Assembly: GCA_003427395.1 (NCBI GenBank)
Contig: BFEA01000066.1
Span: 1,600,770-1,647,069 of the forward strand
Length of the DNA stretch: 46,300 bases
Source: Chara braunii
Lineage: Eukaryota; Streptophyta; Charophyceae; Charales; Characeae
Direction: 5' to 3'
Under the pieces are notes generated by a model. It was not told the origin of the DNA. It saw only the letters and a list, made by a program, of their open reading frames with translations, and did not search any database. Positions within the stretch are counted from its first letter, which is position 1. Each line of letters begins with the position of its first letter. The position numbers and the translations under genes are program-made. Positions 33,783 to 43,569 of this stretch are shown piece by piece.

Positions 33783-33859
<77 letters not shown>
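33623..33859. repeat. Assembly gap and (AG)n microsatellite
   Basis: There are 160 N's (33623-33782) followed by a pure AG run to 33859. The gap length may be an estimate, since the missing sequence is probably more AG repeat. Confidence 0.95.
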
Positions 33860-33861
<2 letters not shown>

Positions 33862-34951
33862 AGATTGGTTGTTCAGTTCAAGAAAGACGGTGATATCCAT
33901 ATCCGCCAAGAACGGACACAGAGAGAGACGAAGGAGGAGAGAAAGGAGAGACGAAGGAGGGAAAAGAAGCCATAGCCAGGGGTGAAGGTGAAGAGACGAA
34001 GGAGAAGAGAGAAGCCATAGCCAAGGGTGAAGGAGGAGAAAGGAGAAAGGAGGAGGAAAGTGAAGGTTGGTGAGAGAGAAGAGGTCGACAGCCATAGCCG
34101 AGTTGCGCGTTGACGGAGGCATTGACCGAAGAGTTGACCGGTGTTGACCAAGGTGTTGACCGAGGTGTTGACCCGTGTTGTCCGAGGTGTTGACCAAGGC
34201 ATTGACTAGCGTTGACCGGAGCTGTTGACCACGAGTTTGACAAAGCTGGAGTTGGTATACTCTAGCCAAGCCCTCAGCCTAACCCCTCGCCCTATGGATG
34301 TGCACTCACCCCATGGTACTTGCAAAGTCTGTCTGGCTCTTCTTTCTGCATTGAGTCTTTTTTGTCCAGGTGATAGGAACGCCATGAATGTGGTCTTAGA
34401 GCTGCGTTGACTAAACCCACATGGGCTGAGTTGGGCCTAAGTCCATGTCTGACGACTGACTGTCCCGGAGGACAAACCCTCCCAAGGACCAGTACAGACA
34501 GGCGGGCGGCGCAATGTGGCATGGTAGGCCCAAAATCCGAGCTGTGGGCTGCACAACCAGCTGTCTAAGTCTTGAGAGGACTTGCTGATCATGTCGTCCT
34601 GTTTGCGACATTAAGGAATTATCGAGTTATGGGGGATCTCCTTAAATGCCTCCTGATCAGCATTGAAGTCCTGTAGTGACAGCCATAGCTATAGGTCCAG
34701 GTTAGAGACCCTAGTTGACAGGCATCTGAACCGGAGTAAAAGCCAGGTGGGTTGACCGCAGGTGCAGGGCATCTGGGTCGAGGTTTGTAAAGGACAGTGG
34801 TGGCGAAAGCTTCCGTCGGTTGTGGTAACCTGGCTGGAACAAAGAGGAGGACTCTGTGGTCCTTAGAGAGTCAGTTAGTTAGTTAGTCGGTAGGTGGAGG
34901 TCTAAGTGGTGAGGAGTGGAACTGTCACTCGGTTGTACATCTTTCACCATG
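33860..34951 (+). other. Element 2 leader
   Basis: This is the region between primer site and gag. It contains several GCCATAGC octamers (33969, 34014, 34091, 34682), a GGAGA-rich purine stretch (33920-34070) and a TTGAC array (34110-34240). A minus-strand frame is open through the purine stretch, but it mirrors the repeats and is not a gene. Confidence 0.6.
34110..34240 (+). repeat. TTGAC(C) array, about 12-bp period
   Basis: Eleven TTGAC copies lie in about 130 bases, mostly as GTGTTGACC(A/G)AGG units. TTGAC(C/T) is the core of the W-box bound by plant WRKY factors. Whether this array is regulatory or only a minisatellite cannot be told from sequence alone. Confidence 0.75.
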
Positions 34952-36369
34952 ATGGACACGCGTAGCGCTATGAGCACCACCCCATATACGAAAGAGCAGG
35001 AGGAGCAAGCCGCCGCTGTGTTGAAAGAACGAAAGGAGGAGTTGGCAAAGCAAGCAAAAAAGCAAGCCTTGTGGGAGGAACAGGCAACAAAGAAGAAAAA
35101 GTTAGAGGAGATGGAGAGATTGCAGAAAGAGGAGGAAGAAAAGTTGAAGGCAGTGGAAGAATACGAAGAAGAAGAAAAAGAAGAAGAAGAAAATATTCCC
35201 CTACAGAGAAATGTCAGGAGGGCATAAATAGGGGAGTCGAGTGGCACGACGGAGGAGGAGAAGAAGTTGGAAAAAATGGTAACTGAGTGGGTAGCCAATA
35301 TATCCTTGGAGAAGATGAAGAAGCAATGATGCACATTCCCCAGGATGAGAGGGACGCAGCAATAGCCGAGATCCAAGCAATACAGGATCCTTTGCAGCGA
35401 CAGGTATTGGAAGAAGAGAAGAGGATGGAATGGAAGTTGCGCCTTAGAAGACAGAGAAGGAAGCGCATCGAGGTGGCGAACGCATTCGAAAAGGAGTTGC
35501 CCGCCGCTGTGGAGCAGCATGCACGTTAGGCCAAGCAGGCAGATCTCCAAAAACAAAGTGGAGATCATAGGTAAGAGCATGGAAGTGATGATCCGGGCTC
35601 AACATGAGCAAATGAAGTTTTTGAGGGGCCATGATATAGCCCTGCAGTCCATGCGCGTAGGCTTCAGAGATTTTGCGCACGATATGATGACGAGCATGGG
35701 TACTGAAATGCAAGCCCGACTAACGAATATCGAGAGGTTTTATAAGGGCACGATCGAGGGAGTCAAGTTAGTAGTTCCAAAGGAGGAGGAAGCCCGCCCG
35801 CGTAGAGAGCCAGTGAAGGTTAAATTCCCTGACTCTGACAATTGGAATAAGGAAGAGAATTTCAATAACTGGGAGGCGAATGTTAATTCTTACGTTCACC
35901 TCCAGAAGATCCTACCTGAGGAACAAGTCCTCATTGCCTTTCACGCCCTTAAGGATGCAGCGTTTAGCTTCGCCCAATCGCTTGCCCGTGCCGCTAAGTG
36001 TGAGAATGACATGGTAGCCTATTCCATAATCACCCCCCTAAACGAATTTTTCAGATTACTCCTCAAGCGGTTTGCAGACGTCACTAGGGGAATTAAAGCC
36101 TCTGACAAGCTGCAAACCATCCACTCATGTCAATGGGGGAGTGTCAGGGCATCAAAGGAGTAATGGACAAATTAGTCGCCATCCCAGGTCATGGGGTCAC
36201 TGAGGCCCAATTGGTCCAATTGTTTTATCGTGCCATGCTTGAGCCTTTGCGCGGGCACTTCTTCGAGAAGAGCAAAGAGCCTTTGCGCGGGCACTTCTTC
36301 GAGAAGAGCAAAGAGCCTGCCATGACCTACGATACATTGAGTAGAGAGGTGGTGGCTTTTGAGGCCTAG
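34952..36369 (+). pseudogene. Element 2 gag
   Basis: From ATG 34952 an almost purely Glu/Lys/Gln coiled coil (KEQEEQAAAVLKERKEE, KKKLEEMERLQKEEEEK) runs to about 35220. The frame then changes several times: IPQDERDAAIAEIQ and ALEEEKRMEW-like coils, then KVEIIGKSMEVMIRAQHEQM at 35550, then the gag core (FNNWEANVNSYVHLQ, LIAFHALKDAA, PLNEFFRLLLKRFADV) to 36163, then LVAIPGHGVTEAQLVQLFYRAM. A perfect 36-bp in-frame duplication (36241-36312) repeats EPLRGHFFEKSK. Unlike element 1, no CCHC knuckle is visible. Stops at 35224, 35527 and 36161 and the frame changes make it non-functional. Confidence 0.8.
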
Positions 36370-36621
36370 TCCATGCCAGCTTCCACTTTCTGGCATAAGG
36401 ACCTTGATAAAGGCAAAAAGTGGAAAGGGCTTACCCCTAAACCATTTGGAGAAGAGTGTGCGCACCATAGAGGAACTCCCAAACCACATGTATCTAAGGC
36501 AGGGGTTGCTGGCCAGTGCCTAGATAGTTGTCTAGAGACTGCTTGCGTTAGGGTCTCTCTAGGCACTTCCCTCACAGGCGTGGCAAAAGAATTGAAGGAG
36601 AGAATGTCTGCCTAGGCCAAG

Positions 36622-37000
36622 ATGAAGACAGATAGAAAAGGGCAGCTAGTGTTAGTAGACGTAGAAGTCTTTAGAGGCAGAGTAGGGGCCCTAATAGACA
36701 GTGGGGCCACCCACAGCCATATCAGTAGGAAAGCGCTGCAGAAGCTTAAGCTCAACTTGAAAGTCCAAAAGTTAGCACATCCTATAGTCAGTATCCTCGC
36801 GGACAATCGCACTATGCGAGTAATTATGTCGAGGGAGTCCAAGCATATTTCCACCTAGAGAAAGATGAGAAGGTAGAGAGAGTTCTCCATTCCCCGACTC
36901 TCCTTGTAGAAGATCATCTCCCGTTTGATATGGTCCTAGGTATGGATTGGGGAGAGGCAGCAGGGGCCACACTCCATTTGAGAGAGCATGAGTGTAGGCT
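36622..37000 (+). pseudogene. Element 2 protease
   Basis: The frame contains GQLVLVDVEVF and a fully canonical retropepsin motif, ALIDSGATHSHIS, followed by LAHPIVSILADN. A stop at 36856 ends this frame. The C-terminal half (LLVEDHLPFDMVLGMDW, with the usual ILG-DW-like end) continues in a shifted frame from about 36880. The active-site motif is intact here, while in element 1 it is altered. Confidence 0.8.
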
Positions 37001-37159
37001 CCCTAGTCCATCAAGTGGAATTAAAACTGCTCGCCTGTTCCATGTGTTAGGGATAGATAACCCTTAGCACATTGTTGTCTCAGTGCTCCTGCGTTCGGAC
37101 GATTAGTGAAGGAGGAGCAATTAGAAGACCAAGTTTTTGTAGCCTATGGTAAGGCCTGT

Positions 37160-38505
37160 TACATAGGCTACAAAAGAGGAACCCACTGATCCAACTATTG
37201 CCAAGTTGTTGGAGGAGTACGCAGACTTGTCTGAGCCAATCACAGGGGTAGTGTCGCGGTCAATCCAACATCGTATTGAGATAGAGCCTGGCAGTAGGAC
37301 TCCTAAGGGAGCCATCTATGGAATGTCCCCAAGAAAGTTAGAGGAGTTGTGCAAGCAGCTAGATGAGCTCCTCGAGAACGGTTGGATTTGGCCTAGTTCC
37401 TCTCCATTTGGACGCCTGTTCTGTTTGTCCCCAAGAAGTAGGGAGAGCTTCGAATGTGCATTGACCATAGGGGTCTAAACGTCGTCATAATGAAGAATGC
37501 AAAACCACTGCCCCAGATAGATGATCTGTTGGATTGGGTGCAGGGCTGCAAGTATTTTTCGAAGATCGATGTTAAGTCCGGCTATCATCAGATAAAAGTC
37601 CACCCTGCTGATCAGTATAAGACAGCGTTCCGAACTATGGGCATTGTGATCCTCTTTGGACTAACCAACGCGCCAATCACATTCCAGCACTGTATGAATG
37701 ATTTGTTTAAGCCGTGGTTAGATAGATTTGTGGTCGTGTACTTAGATGGTATTCTAGTATTTAGTAAGACCCTCCAAGAGCACGAGGCTCATCTGAGGCA
37801 GGTCTTGGAGAAGTTGAGAAAAGCTAACTTCAAAATCAATGCAAAGAAGTGTTAGTGGGCCAAGACACATGTGTTGTACATAGGCCACGTTTTAGATGGA
37901 GATGGCATAAAGCATGAGGACAACAAGATAGCAGCGATTAGAGATTGGCCGACTCCCCGCACATTAACAGAGTTGCGGTCGTTCTTAGGCCTAGGAAACT
38001 ATTATAGGGAGTTCGTGAGGAATTTCTCGACCATCGCTGCACCCTTCGCAGATTGCTAAAGAAAGAAGCAATCTGGGAGCGGGATAGAGATTGTACATTG
38101 GCCCTTAAGAAGCTAAAGCGGGCCTTGATAAAATATCTAGTCCTCAAGGTAGCCGATCCGCCCTTACCTTTTGTTGTCACTACTGATGCAAGTCAGTATG
38201 GTACAGGTGTTGTTTTACAGCAAGATTATGGCAATGGGTATAGACCCGTACGGTTCATGTCTGCTAGAGTGCCTTCAGAAAAGGTAGCAACATAAACATA
38301 TGAAAGAGAACTTCACGCTCTCGGGCAAGCGTTGGATCACTGGAAGGCACTACGTGCTTGGGGGGCACTTCAAAGTCTACTTAGACCACGAGACATGGAG
38401 GTGGCTGAAGACTCAGGCCAAGATGACACCTAAGCTTACTAGGTGGGCCGCAGAGATAGACTAGTTCAACTTCGAGCTCAAGCCAGTCAAAGGAAAGTAT
38501 AATGT
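37160..38505 (+). pseudogene. Element 2 reverse transcriptase and RNase H
   Basis: The linker (ADLSEPITGVVSRSI, IEIEPGSRTPKGAIY) and [13 protein letters not shown] lead to RT: CIDHRGLN, KIDVKSGYHQIKV, QYKTAFRT and LFGLTNAPITF. The catalytic motif is YLDG (37739-37750), with the second Asp of YxDD replaced by Gly, which would abolish polymerisation. Frames change near 37430, a TAG interrupts at 37853-37855, and a frame change occurs near 38045. RNase H (TTDASQYGTGVVLQQ, TYERELHAL) follows with a TAA at 38293-38295 and a Leu where the YSDH Asp neighbour is usually Ser. This element keeps the 25-codon RT segment that element 1 lost. Confidence 0.85.
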
Positions 38506-39262
38506 AGTTTTGGACGCTCTAAGTAGGAGAGGCGATTACTTTGGACCGATAGTACACTATTTGGACATAGGGAGAGACCTGCAACAGAGAGTCAAAGGAG
38601 CCTATGCGCAGGACCCTATGTATAGCGACCTCCTCAAGAGAGTTAAGGAGTCCCCAGAGTCTGAACCAAATTACCGCACTACAGATGGTTTGTCATTCGA
38701 GAAGACTAACGTAGCCGACCGATTGTGCATTCCTAACAATGAGGAGATCCGAAGTCTGATCTTAGGGGAATGTCACGACACAGAGGGACATTTTGGTTGG
38801 CAAAAGACATTAGCCAACCTCGTTCGCGCATATACATGGCCTGGTATGAAAGCCGACTGCATTGAGTATGTACGCAAGTGTGTCAGAAAAATAAAACCAC
38901 TACGAGAGCCCCTGTTGGTCTTCTCAGACCCCTGCTTATCCCCGCAGGTCCCTAACATTCTGTGTCCATCGACTTTATGGACGTTGGGGTCAGGAGTAGG
39001 CATGGCAAGAACCAAGTCATGGTGATAGTAGATAGATTTAGTAAGTCTTGCAGGTTTTGTTCCTTTGCCTTCATTAAGTCAGTGAACACGGCTTACCGCT
39101 GTCTATAGTTAGTGATATAGATACAAGGTTCACTAGTCAGAATTGACAGGAGTTGATGAGAGTATATGACTCTAGCTCTTGTCACTGTCATCTGGCCGTC
39201 ATCCTGAAACTAACGGTCAGAATGAACAAATAAACAAAATCCTGCAACAAGTTCTCAGAATG

Positions 39263-39463
39263 AAAACCACTCAAACAATTAACTTCTAGTTTCAAAAAGG
39301 CGTCTGCTGGATGGAATTCCACAGGTCGTATCACCCTTTTCCATAGAGGCTCCCACGCAAAATGATTGCAGCGAAGAATTGACTTTCAACGTAACACTTC
39401 GTTGACGGGTAAGGTAGAAAGAATCGAATATGGTCCAAATCGTTCCTCTTGGATTGCCCTAGT
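39263..39463. other. 201-base insertion in integrase, flanked by ATG
   Basis: In elements 1 and 3 the integrase reads straight from CGCATG or AGAATG into TAT(G/A)T(C/T)A. Here CAGAATG at 39256-39262 is followed by about 200 unrelated bases and resumes with ATG at 39464. Repeated ATG on both sides could be a 3-bp target duplication or chance. The insert has no inverted ends or coding motif I recognise. Confidence 0.6.
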
Positions 39464-40252
39464 ATGTACATTAGACCTGACCAAGTCAACTGGGATGAGA
39501 AGCTTCCCAAGGTAGCCAGTGCATATAATAACAGTGTGCACTTAGCAACCTGTCGCACTCCCAACGAATTGCATAAGTCCTTTAGACCGCGTAGACTAGT
39601 TGAGGGACTGAACCTGGATCAAATCCAGAGGCTACCGCCCGGTACTGGAGAGTTTGCACTACAACACGAGAAAGAGATTGCTACCATAATAGAGAGCCTC
39701 AAGAAGGGCCAACATAAGATGATAGAAAAAGCCAACAAGCACCGTCGCCCATCACAGTTTCAAGTACGCGACTTAGTCTGGGTCAAGTCGAAGGAGTCTG
39801 CTCCTGAGGAGAACATCTCGCAGAAGCTATTGCCTACATACCGAGGACCGTGGTCAGTCCTAGAAGTCAAAGGCAGAGAGGATGGACTGTCGTATACAGT
39901 ACAAATTCCAGCACACCTCCACACCTACCCAGTTTTTCATGCGTCGAAGTTGTTGCCTTGTACCACAAGTCCACAGTTCCCATCACGGAGGTCCATGATC
40001 CCTCCGGACATGGATGGAAGGTACGACATTGATCGCATAGTAGATGAAGATGTGTTTAGAACAAGAAGAAGAGGTCGTCCACAGAAACAGTACAAAGGTC
40101 GATTTTCTTATCAAGAGCCTGAAGACAACCGCTGGTTCACCCAACCATAACTTTTAGAGCTTGCTCCCGATATAGCTCGAGCCTATGAAAGAGATAGGAA
40201 AGGAAAAAGGTCCTGCCTTGGACTGAAGCATTCTCGGAGGACCTCGAATTTA

Positions 40253-40264
40253 GGCCGTCAGGAG
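40253..40264 (+). other. Element 2 putative plus-strand primer (PPT)
   Basis: GGCCGTCAGGAG abuts the right LTR. It matches the pattern seen in elements 1 and 3 at the same place. Confidence 0.5.
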
Positions 40265-40854
40265 TGAAACGGTTTCCACCTTTGCAGTAGGAGATGCAGA
40301 TCCCAAAGCTAGATCCCTAGACCTTCCCTAAACCCGTGTACAGTACACTTCGCCCACCAATGTTTGAACCCGTGACGAGCCTCTAAGTTGTCTGTATAAG
40401 GTTGTAGTAGATTTGAGGGATGAGTAGGATTCGAGCTACTTACCTGTAGGATAGAAGTCGTAGCCTGTGTTGGTAGTAGCTGCTATACGTCCGAAGGGTC
40501 AACCTTAGTCGAAGCCACTACAGTATCGAAAGGGCAAGTAGAAGGTTTAGAGCTTTCTAGGACTGCCCCTTCAAGAGTCTCAGAAGCAGTCTGTACGAAG
40601 TGGGCAAGTGGGTAGACATACCAAGTCTAGTCAGTGGTACCAGTCCCAGTCGCACCTTGTCTAGTCCGCACGTGGTGGGAACCATGGGCCTGGGGGAAGG
40701 AGGCAAACCAGCGACCAACAAAAGTATAAATCGAGGCAGCGTCCAACCATTCATTCATTCAGACTGTGAGCCGTGCGGAAGCGCTGCCTGAGCGACTTGT
40801 GCAAGGAGGTTTGCGAGTGCCCGAGGAAGAAGAGGGATGAAGAGAGACAAAGCA
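40265..40854 (+). repeat. Element 2 right LTR, truncated
   Basis: It matches 32594 to about 33205 of the left LTR, including the TATA-like AGTATAAAT and CATTCATTCATTCAGACTG. The match ends at GAGAGACAAAGCA, and the next bases encode integrase of element 3. Confidence 0.88.
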
Positions 40855-41749
40855 GGATCTTATGAAAGTCTATGGATCTAAGTTGTTAATGTCGTCCGGA
40901 CGACACCCACAAACTAATAGCCAAACAGAGCAGATGAATAAGATCCTGCAACATCTACTCAGAATGTATATTAGACCAGATCAGGTAAACTAGGATGAGA
41001 TGCTTCCCAAAGTAGCAAGCGCCTACAATAATAGTGTCCACCTAGCTACTTGCAGGACTCCTAATAAGCTACATAAGTTCTTTAGACCTAGGCGACCGTT
41101 TGAGGGACTAAACCAGGACCAGATACAGAGACTACCACCCGACACATGAGAGTTCGCGTTGCAGCACGAGTAGGAAGTCGCTAAGGTCATAGACAATATA
41201 AGAAAGGCCCAGCATCGGATGATAGAGCAAGCTAACAAGCATCGCCGACCTTCACAGTTCCAGGTAGGCGATCTAATTTGGGTCAAGTCAAAGGAGTTCG
41301 CACAAGAGCAAAACATATGGCAAAAGCTCTTACCTGCGTATAGAGGACCATGGCCTGTCCTAGAAGTCAGAGGAGAGGACGGCCCGTTATACATAATAGA
41401 GATCACAACACCCCTCCACACGTACCCAATCTTCCATGCGTCCAAGTTGTTGCCTTGCATCACGTCCGACAAATTCCCTTCTAGGAGATCGATGATTCCG
41501 CCAGATATGGATGGTGCATACGATATAGATCACATAGTGGAAGAGGACATGTTCAGGATAGGAGGTCGAGGTCGTCCCCAAAAACAGTATAAGGTCAGGT
41601 TCGCATATCAGGAACCTGAGGACGACCGATGGTTTATTAGAACAGAGCTCTTAGAAACCGCTCCCAACATAGTACACGCTTATGAGAGAGAAAGAAAGGG
41701 TGTAGGTCTTATCTTGAGTTCGAGTGTTCTCGAAGGACCTCGAATTTAG
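40853..41749 (+). pseudogene. Element 3 integrase C-terminal half with chromodomain
   Basis: It begins inside the DDE core (DLMKVYGSKLLMSSGRHPQT, TEQMNK with the catalytic Glu). It continues [49 protein letters not shown] and VFHASKLLP-like IFHASKLLP, and ends with a chromodomain (YDIDHIVEEDMF to DDRWFIRTELLE) and AYERERKG. It is a single frame throughout, with three in-frame stops (40991, 41147, 41171). At the first, element 2 has Trp, so TGG to TAG fits. No frameshift was seen, so this copy is less damaged than element 2. Confidence 0.88.
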
Positions 41750-41760
41750 GACGGCGGGAG
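41749..41760 (+). other. Element 3 putative plus-strand primer (PPT)
   Basis: GGACGGCGGGAG overlaps the last base of the pol stop codon (TAG, 41747-41749) and abuts the LTR start. Confidence 0.5.
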
Positions 41761-42733
41761 TGAAACGGTTCACCCAGTAGACCCGACATTTGCAAACAAA
41801 GATTCGATCCCTAGACCTGTGCCCAAACCCTGTACATTCACCGTGTGTCCTGCGTGGGATTCGATCCCTAGACCTACCCTGTACCTTGTACATAGGCCCA
41901 ACGATCTGTGTGAGACTCTATCCCTAGGTCTGTAGATTAGGAGTTAGGTTTGTTACCGTTAGGCTTAGGAAGGTCTGTTATCGTTAGGATTAGGAAGGTA
42001 TGTTCTAGAAGTCTCTATCCAAGTCTAATGAGGCCTAGAGTTTGTCTGTAAACCTTAAGGCTCTAGAAGGTCGTAGGTCCCTGCAAGCAAGTCCAGTCAG
42101 CAAGTACCAGGGGTAGGGGCTGCACGTGGGGAAGGTTATGGACCACGCTTTGGGTTCCACACGTTTTGGCCAGAAGGCCAAACGTTTGGAAGCTTCCCTA
42201 GGCCACACGTTTTGGCCCAGGCCCACACGTTTTGAGGCAGGCCCGGGTACCTCCGAAGAAGCATAAATAAAGAGGCAGTGTCCAACCAACATTCATTCGC
42301 CTGTGTGCCATGCGAAAGAGCTGCCTTGGTATCTTGTGCGTGGAGGACTGCAGGTGCCCGAAAAAGAATTGGGTTGTGAAGAAGACAACGGCCATAGCGA
42401 ACCAGCGAGGGAGACACCGACGGCCATAGCTCGGAGGAGGAAGACGACGGCAGTCATAGTCGCCCAACTGTTGGTGCAGACAGGGTGTATAGAATGTGTG
42501 TGTTTGTGCAGCGTGGACATTCAGGGTGATCCTCGTACGTGCGTGCATGTGAGAGTGACGAAGAGTGAGTCTGGTGGTAGAGAGTGTTCGGCGACCATAG
42601 CCACAAGTTGTATACTTGATTCAAACTGAGTTTAATACAGTTCATTGTTGTTTCTGAGTTGAAAGAGTTCGGCTTTGCCATTGGTTTTCAAGTGTGCATG
42701 TTGTGAGCAAGTCCAGAGTCGAGTCTAATTGCA
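41761..42733 (+). repeat. Element 3 LTR
   Basis: It starts TGAAACGGTTC and probably ends CTAATTGCA, the same terminal pattern as the LTRs of elements 1 and 2. That gives 973 bp, close to the 953 bp of element 2. A TATA-like CATAAATAAAG is at 42264. GCCATAGC octamers occur at 42391 and 42423. ATTCGATCCCTAGACC repeats occur at 41800-41880. The right border is inferred from the terminal motif, as no second LTR exists to compare. Confidence 0.75.
42155..42191. repeat. Inverted repeat in element 3 LTR
   Basis: TTCCACACGTTTTGGCC and its near-complement GGCCAAACGTTTGGAA flank AGAA, with one mismatch and one unpaired base. CCACACGTTTTGG recurs at 42203 and CCACACGTTTTG at 42223. It lies about 80 bases before the TATA-like box, where regulatory repeats would be expected. 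Confidence 0.7.
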
Positions 42734-42912
42734 CAAGCGTAGTTGCGGACTTGTACAGTGCTAATAGTACTGAAGAACTTTTCCTGTATAACATCCTCAC
42801 CTTCCACGATTGTCTCAGAATTTCCTTTCTTTCGATGCTCCATCCCTGACGACGATGCGTTAATCCTCGCTATCCCAAATCTCCCTCCTCCTTGTAATTC
42901 CTTCTTACAATC

Positions 42913-43476
42913 TTAGATAAAGCGGTTTCTCCCTCTAACCTGTATGACACTCTCACCAATCTTACTTCTCACGTTCCTCCATTTATCAATCCACATTTCC
43001 ACTCCATTGGATACGACTTCTCTAGGTCTTTGTTGCTGTGTGAAGATATCTATAAACGACGATGAACCATTGAATGTGATCACTCTCCCTTGTCTATCAT
43101 ATGATCTACACCTACGGCTTTCTCTTCTCCCTTTCCTTTTTCTTCTTCCGCCTCCCTTCTCTGATCTCCCGTGAACATTCAATGCAGGTGAGAAGCATTT
43201 AATCAGCACCTTCTCAGTGTTAAACGGCTCATTTACTCTCGCCGCAATAGGTAAGATAAGATACGTTTTCCATCCAAACATTCGTAGTCACATGTGCAGT
43301 TTGGAAGAGTTACCCAACTTACTTGTTACAACAAATTTCACATGCTCCGACCACCTCAATATAAAGCTCCTGGTCGTACTCCCAATATAAAAATGTCTGC
43401 ACCATGGGCTCATCGGTGCATGTGCTTCTAACCCACGTGTAGACACATCATCTTCTCCTTCCCCTATCAGTCCCAC
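42913..43476 (-). pseudogene. GIY-YIG nuclease-like domain
   Basis: The minus strand reads in one frame with a single TGA (near 43288). The first part has RHFYIGSTTRSFILRWSEHV, which fits the YIG tripeptide, the following Thr/Arg and the RW-EH helix of GIY-YIG nucleases. After the stop, FGWKTYLILPI leads to NEPFNTEKVLIKCFSPALN, matching the catalytic Glu helix and the LN end of the fold. A Lys/Arg-rich tail (GRRKRKGRRESRR) follows, then about 70 residues without a motif. The first GIY tripeptide is not evident upstream. GIY-YIG domains occur in repair enzymes, homing endonucleases and Penelope-like retroelements. Here the domain is preceded, on the same strand, by the zinc-knuckle/coiled-coil piece. 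Confidence 0.62.
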
Positions 43477-43569
43477 TCATCTTCTCGCCCATGGACAACA
43501 TCCGTTAATTACTGCTTGTACAAAGGTCATAGCTATGAGGTCCTCTTTCATAATCCAGTATCATACGTT

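Larger units (their letters stand above)
38510..40264 (+). pseudogene. Element 2 integrase with chromodomain, interrupted
   Basis: DALSRRGDYFGPIVHYLDIG opens the frame, then RLCIPNNEEIRSLIL, HDTEGHFGWQKT (His pair) and YVRKCVRK, where the second Cys of the CX2C is lost and sequence is missing up to the core. The core at 39030-39260 is badly frameshifted (traces of SGRHPET and QNEQ). A 201-base foreign insert (39263-39463) follows. The tail is then clean: [49 protein letters not shown] and a chromodomain (YDIDRIVDEDVF to NRWFTQP). A TAA at 40148-40150 precedes the true end. Confidence 0.85.
32594..40854 (+). mobile_element. Element 2: Ty3/gypsy chromovirus-type element, 3' LTR truncated
   Basis: A full left LTR (32594-33546), primer site, leader with a sequence gap, gag, protease, RT, RNase H, integrase and chromodomain are followed by the first about 590 bases of the right LTR (40265-40854). 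There the match to the left LTR ends and sequence of element 3 begins. Target duplication cannot be tested. The element is related to element 1 (same domain order, similar integrase tail) but is a different family, with distinct LTRs and gag. It carries more lesions than element 1, so it is probably older. Confidence 0.9.
40853..42733 (+). mobile_element. Element 3: 3' end of a related gypsy element
   Basis: Only the integrase tail with chromodomain and one LTR are present, joined at about 40853 to the broken LTR of element 2. The integrase is close to that of element 2, while the LTR is divergent, sharing mainly its first bases (TGAAACGGTT) and scattered blocks (CCCTAGACCT, CAGTCAGCAAGTACCA, GGCAGTGTCCA). 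Hence it is a sister family and not a second copy of element 2. Confidence 0.85.

Noticed and set aside
33505-34269. 254-codon minus-strand frame with a Leu/Ser repeat
   Set aside because: It runs through the N gap, the AG microsatellite and the TTGAC array of element 2's leader; openness comes from simple repeats.
41800-41935. tRNA-like T-arm (GATTCGATCCC, reverse-strand GGTTCGA-like) in element 3 LTR
   Set aside because: The motif repeats at LTR spacing without an acceptor stem, anticodon arm or A box, so it is not a tRNA gene.
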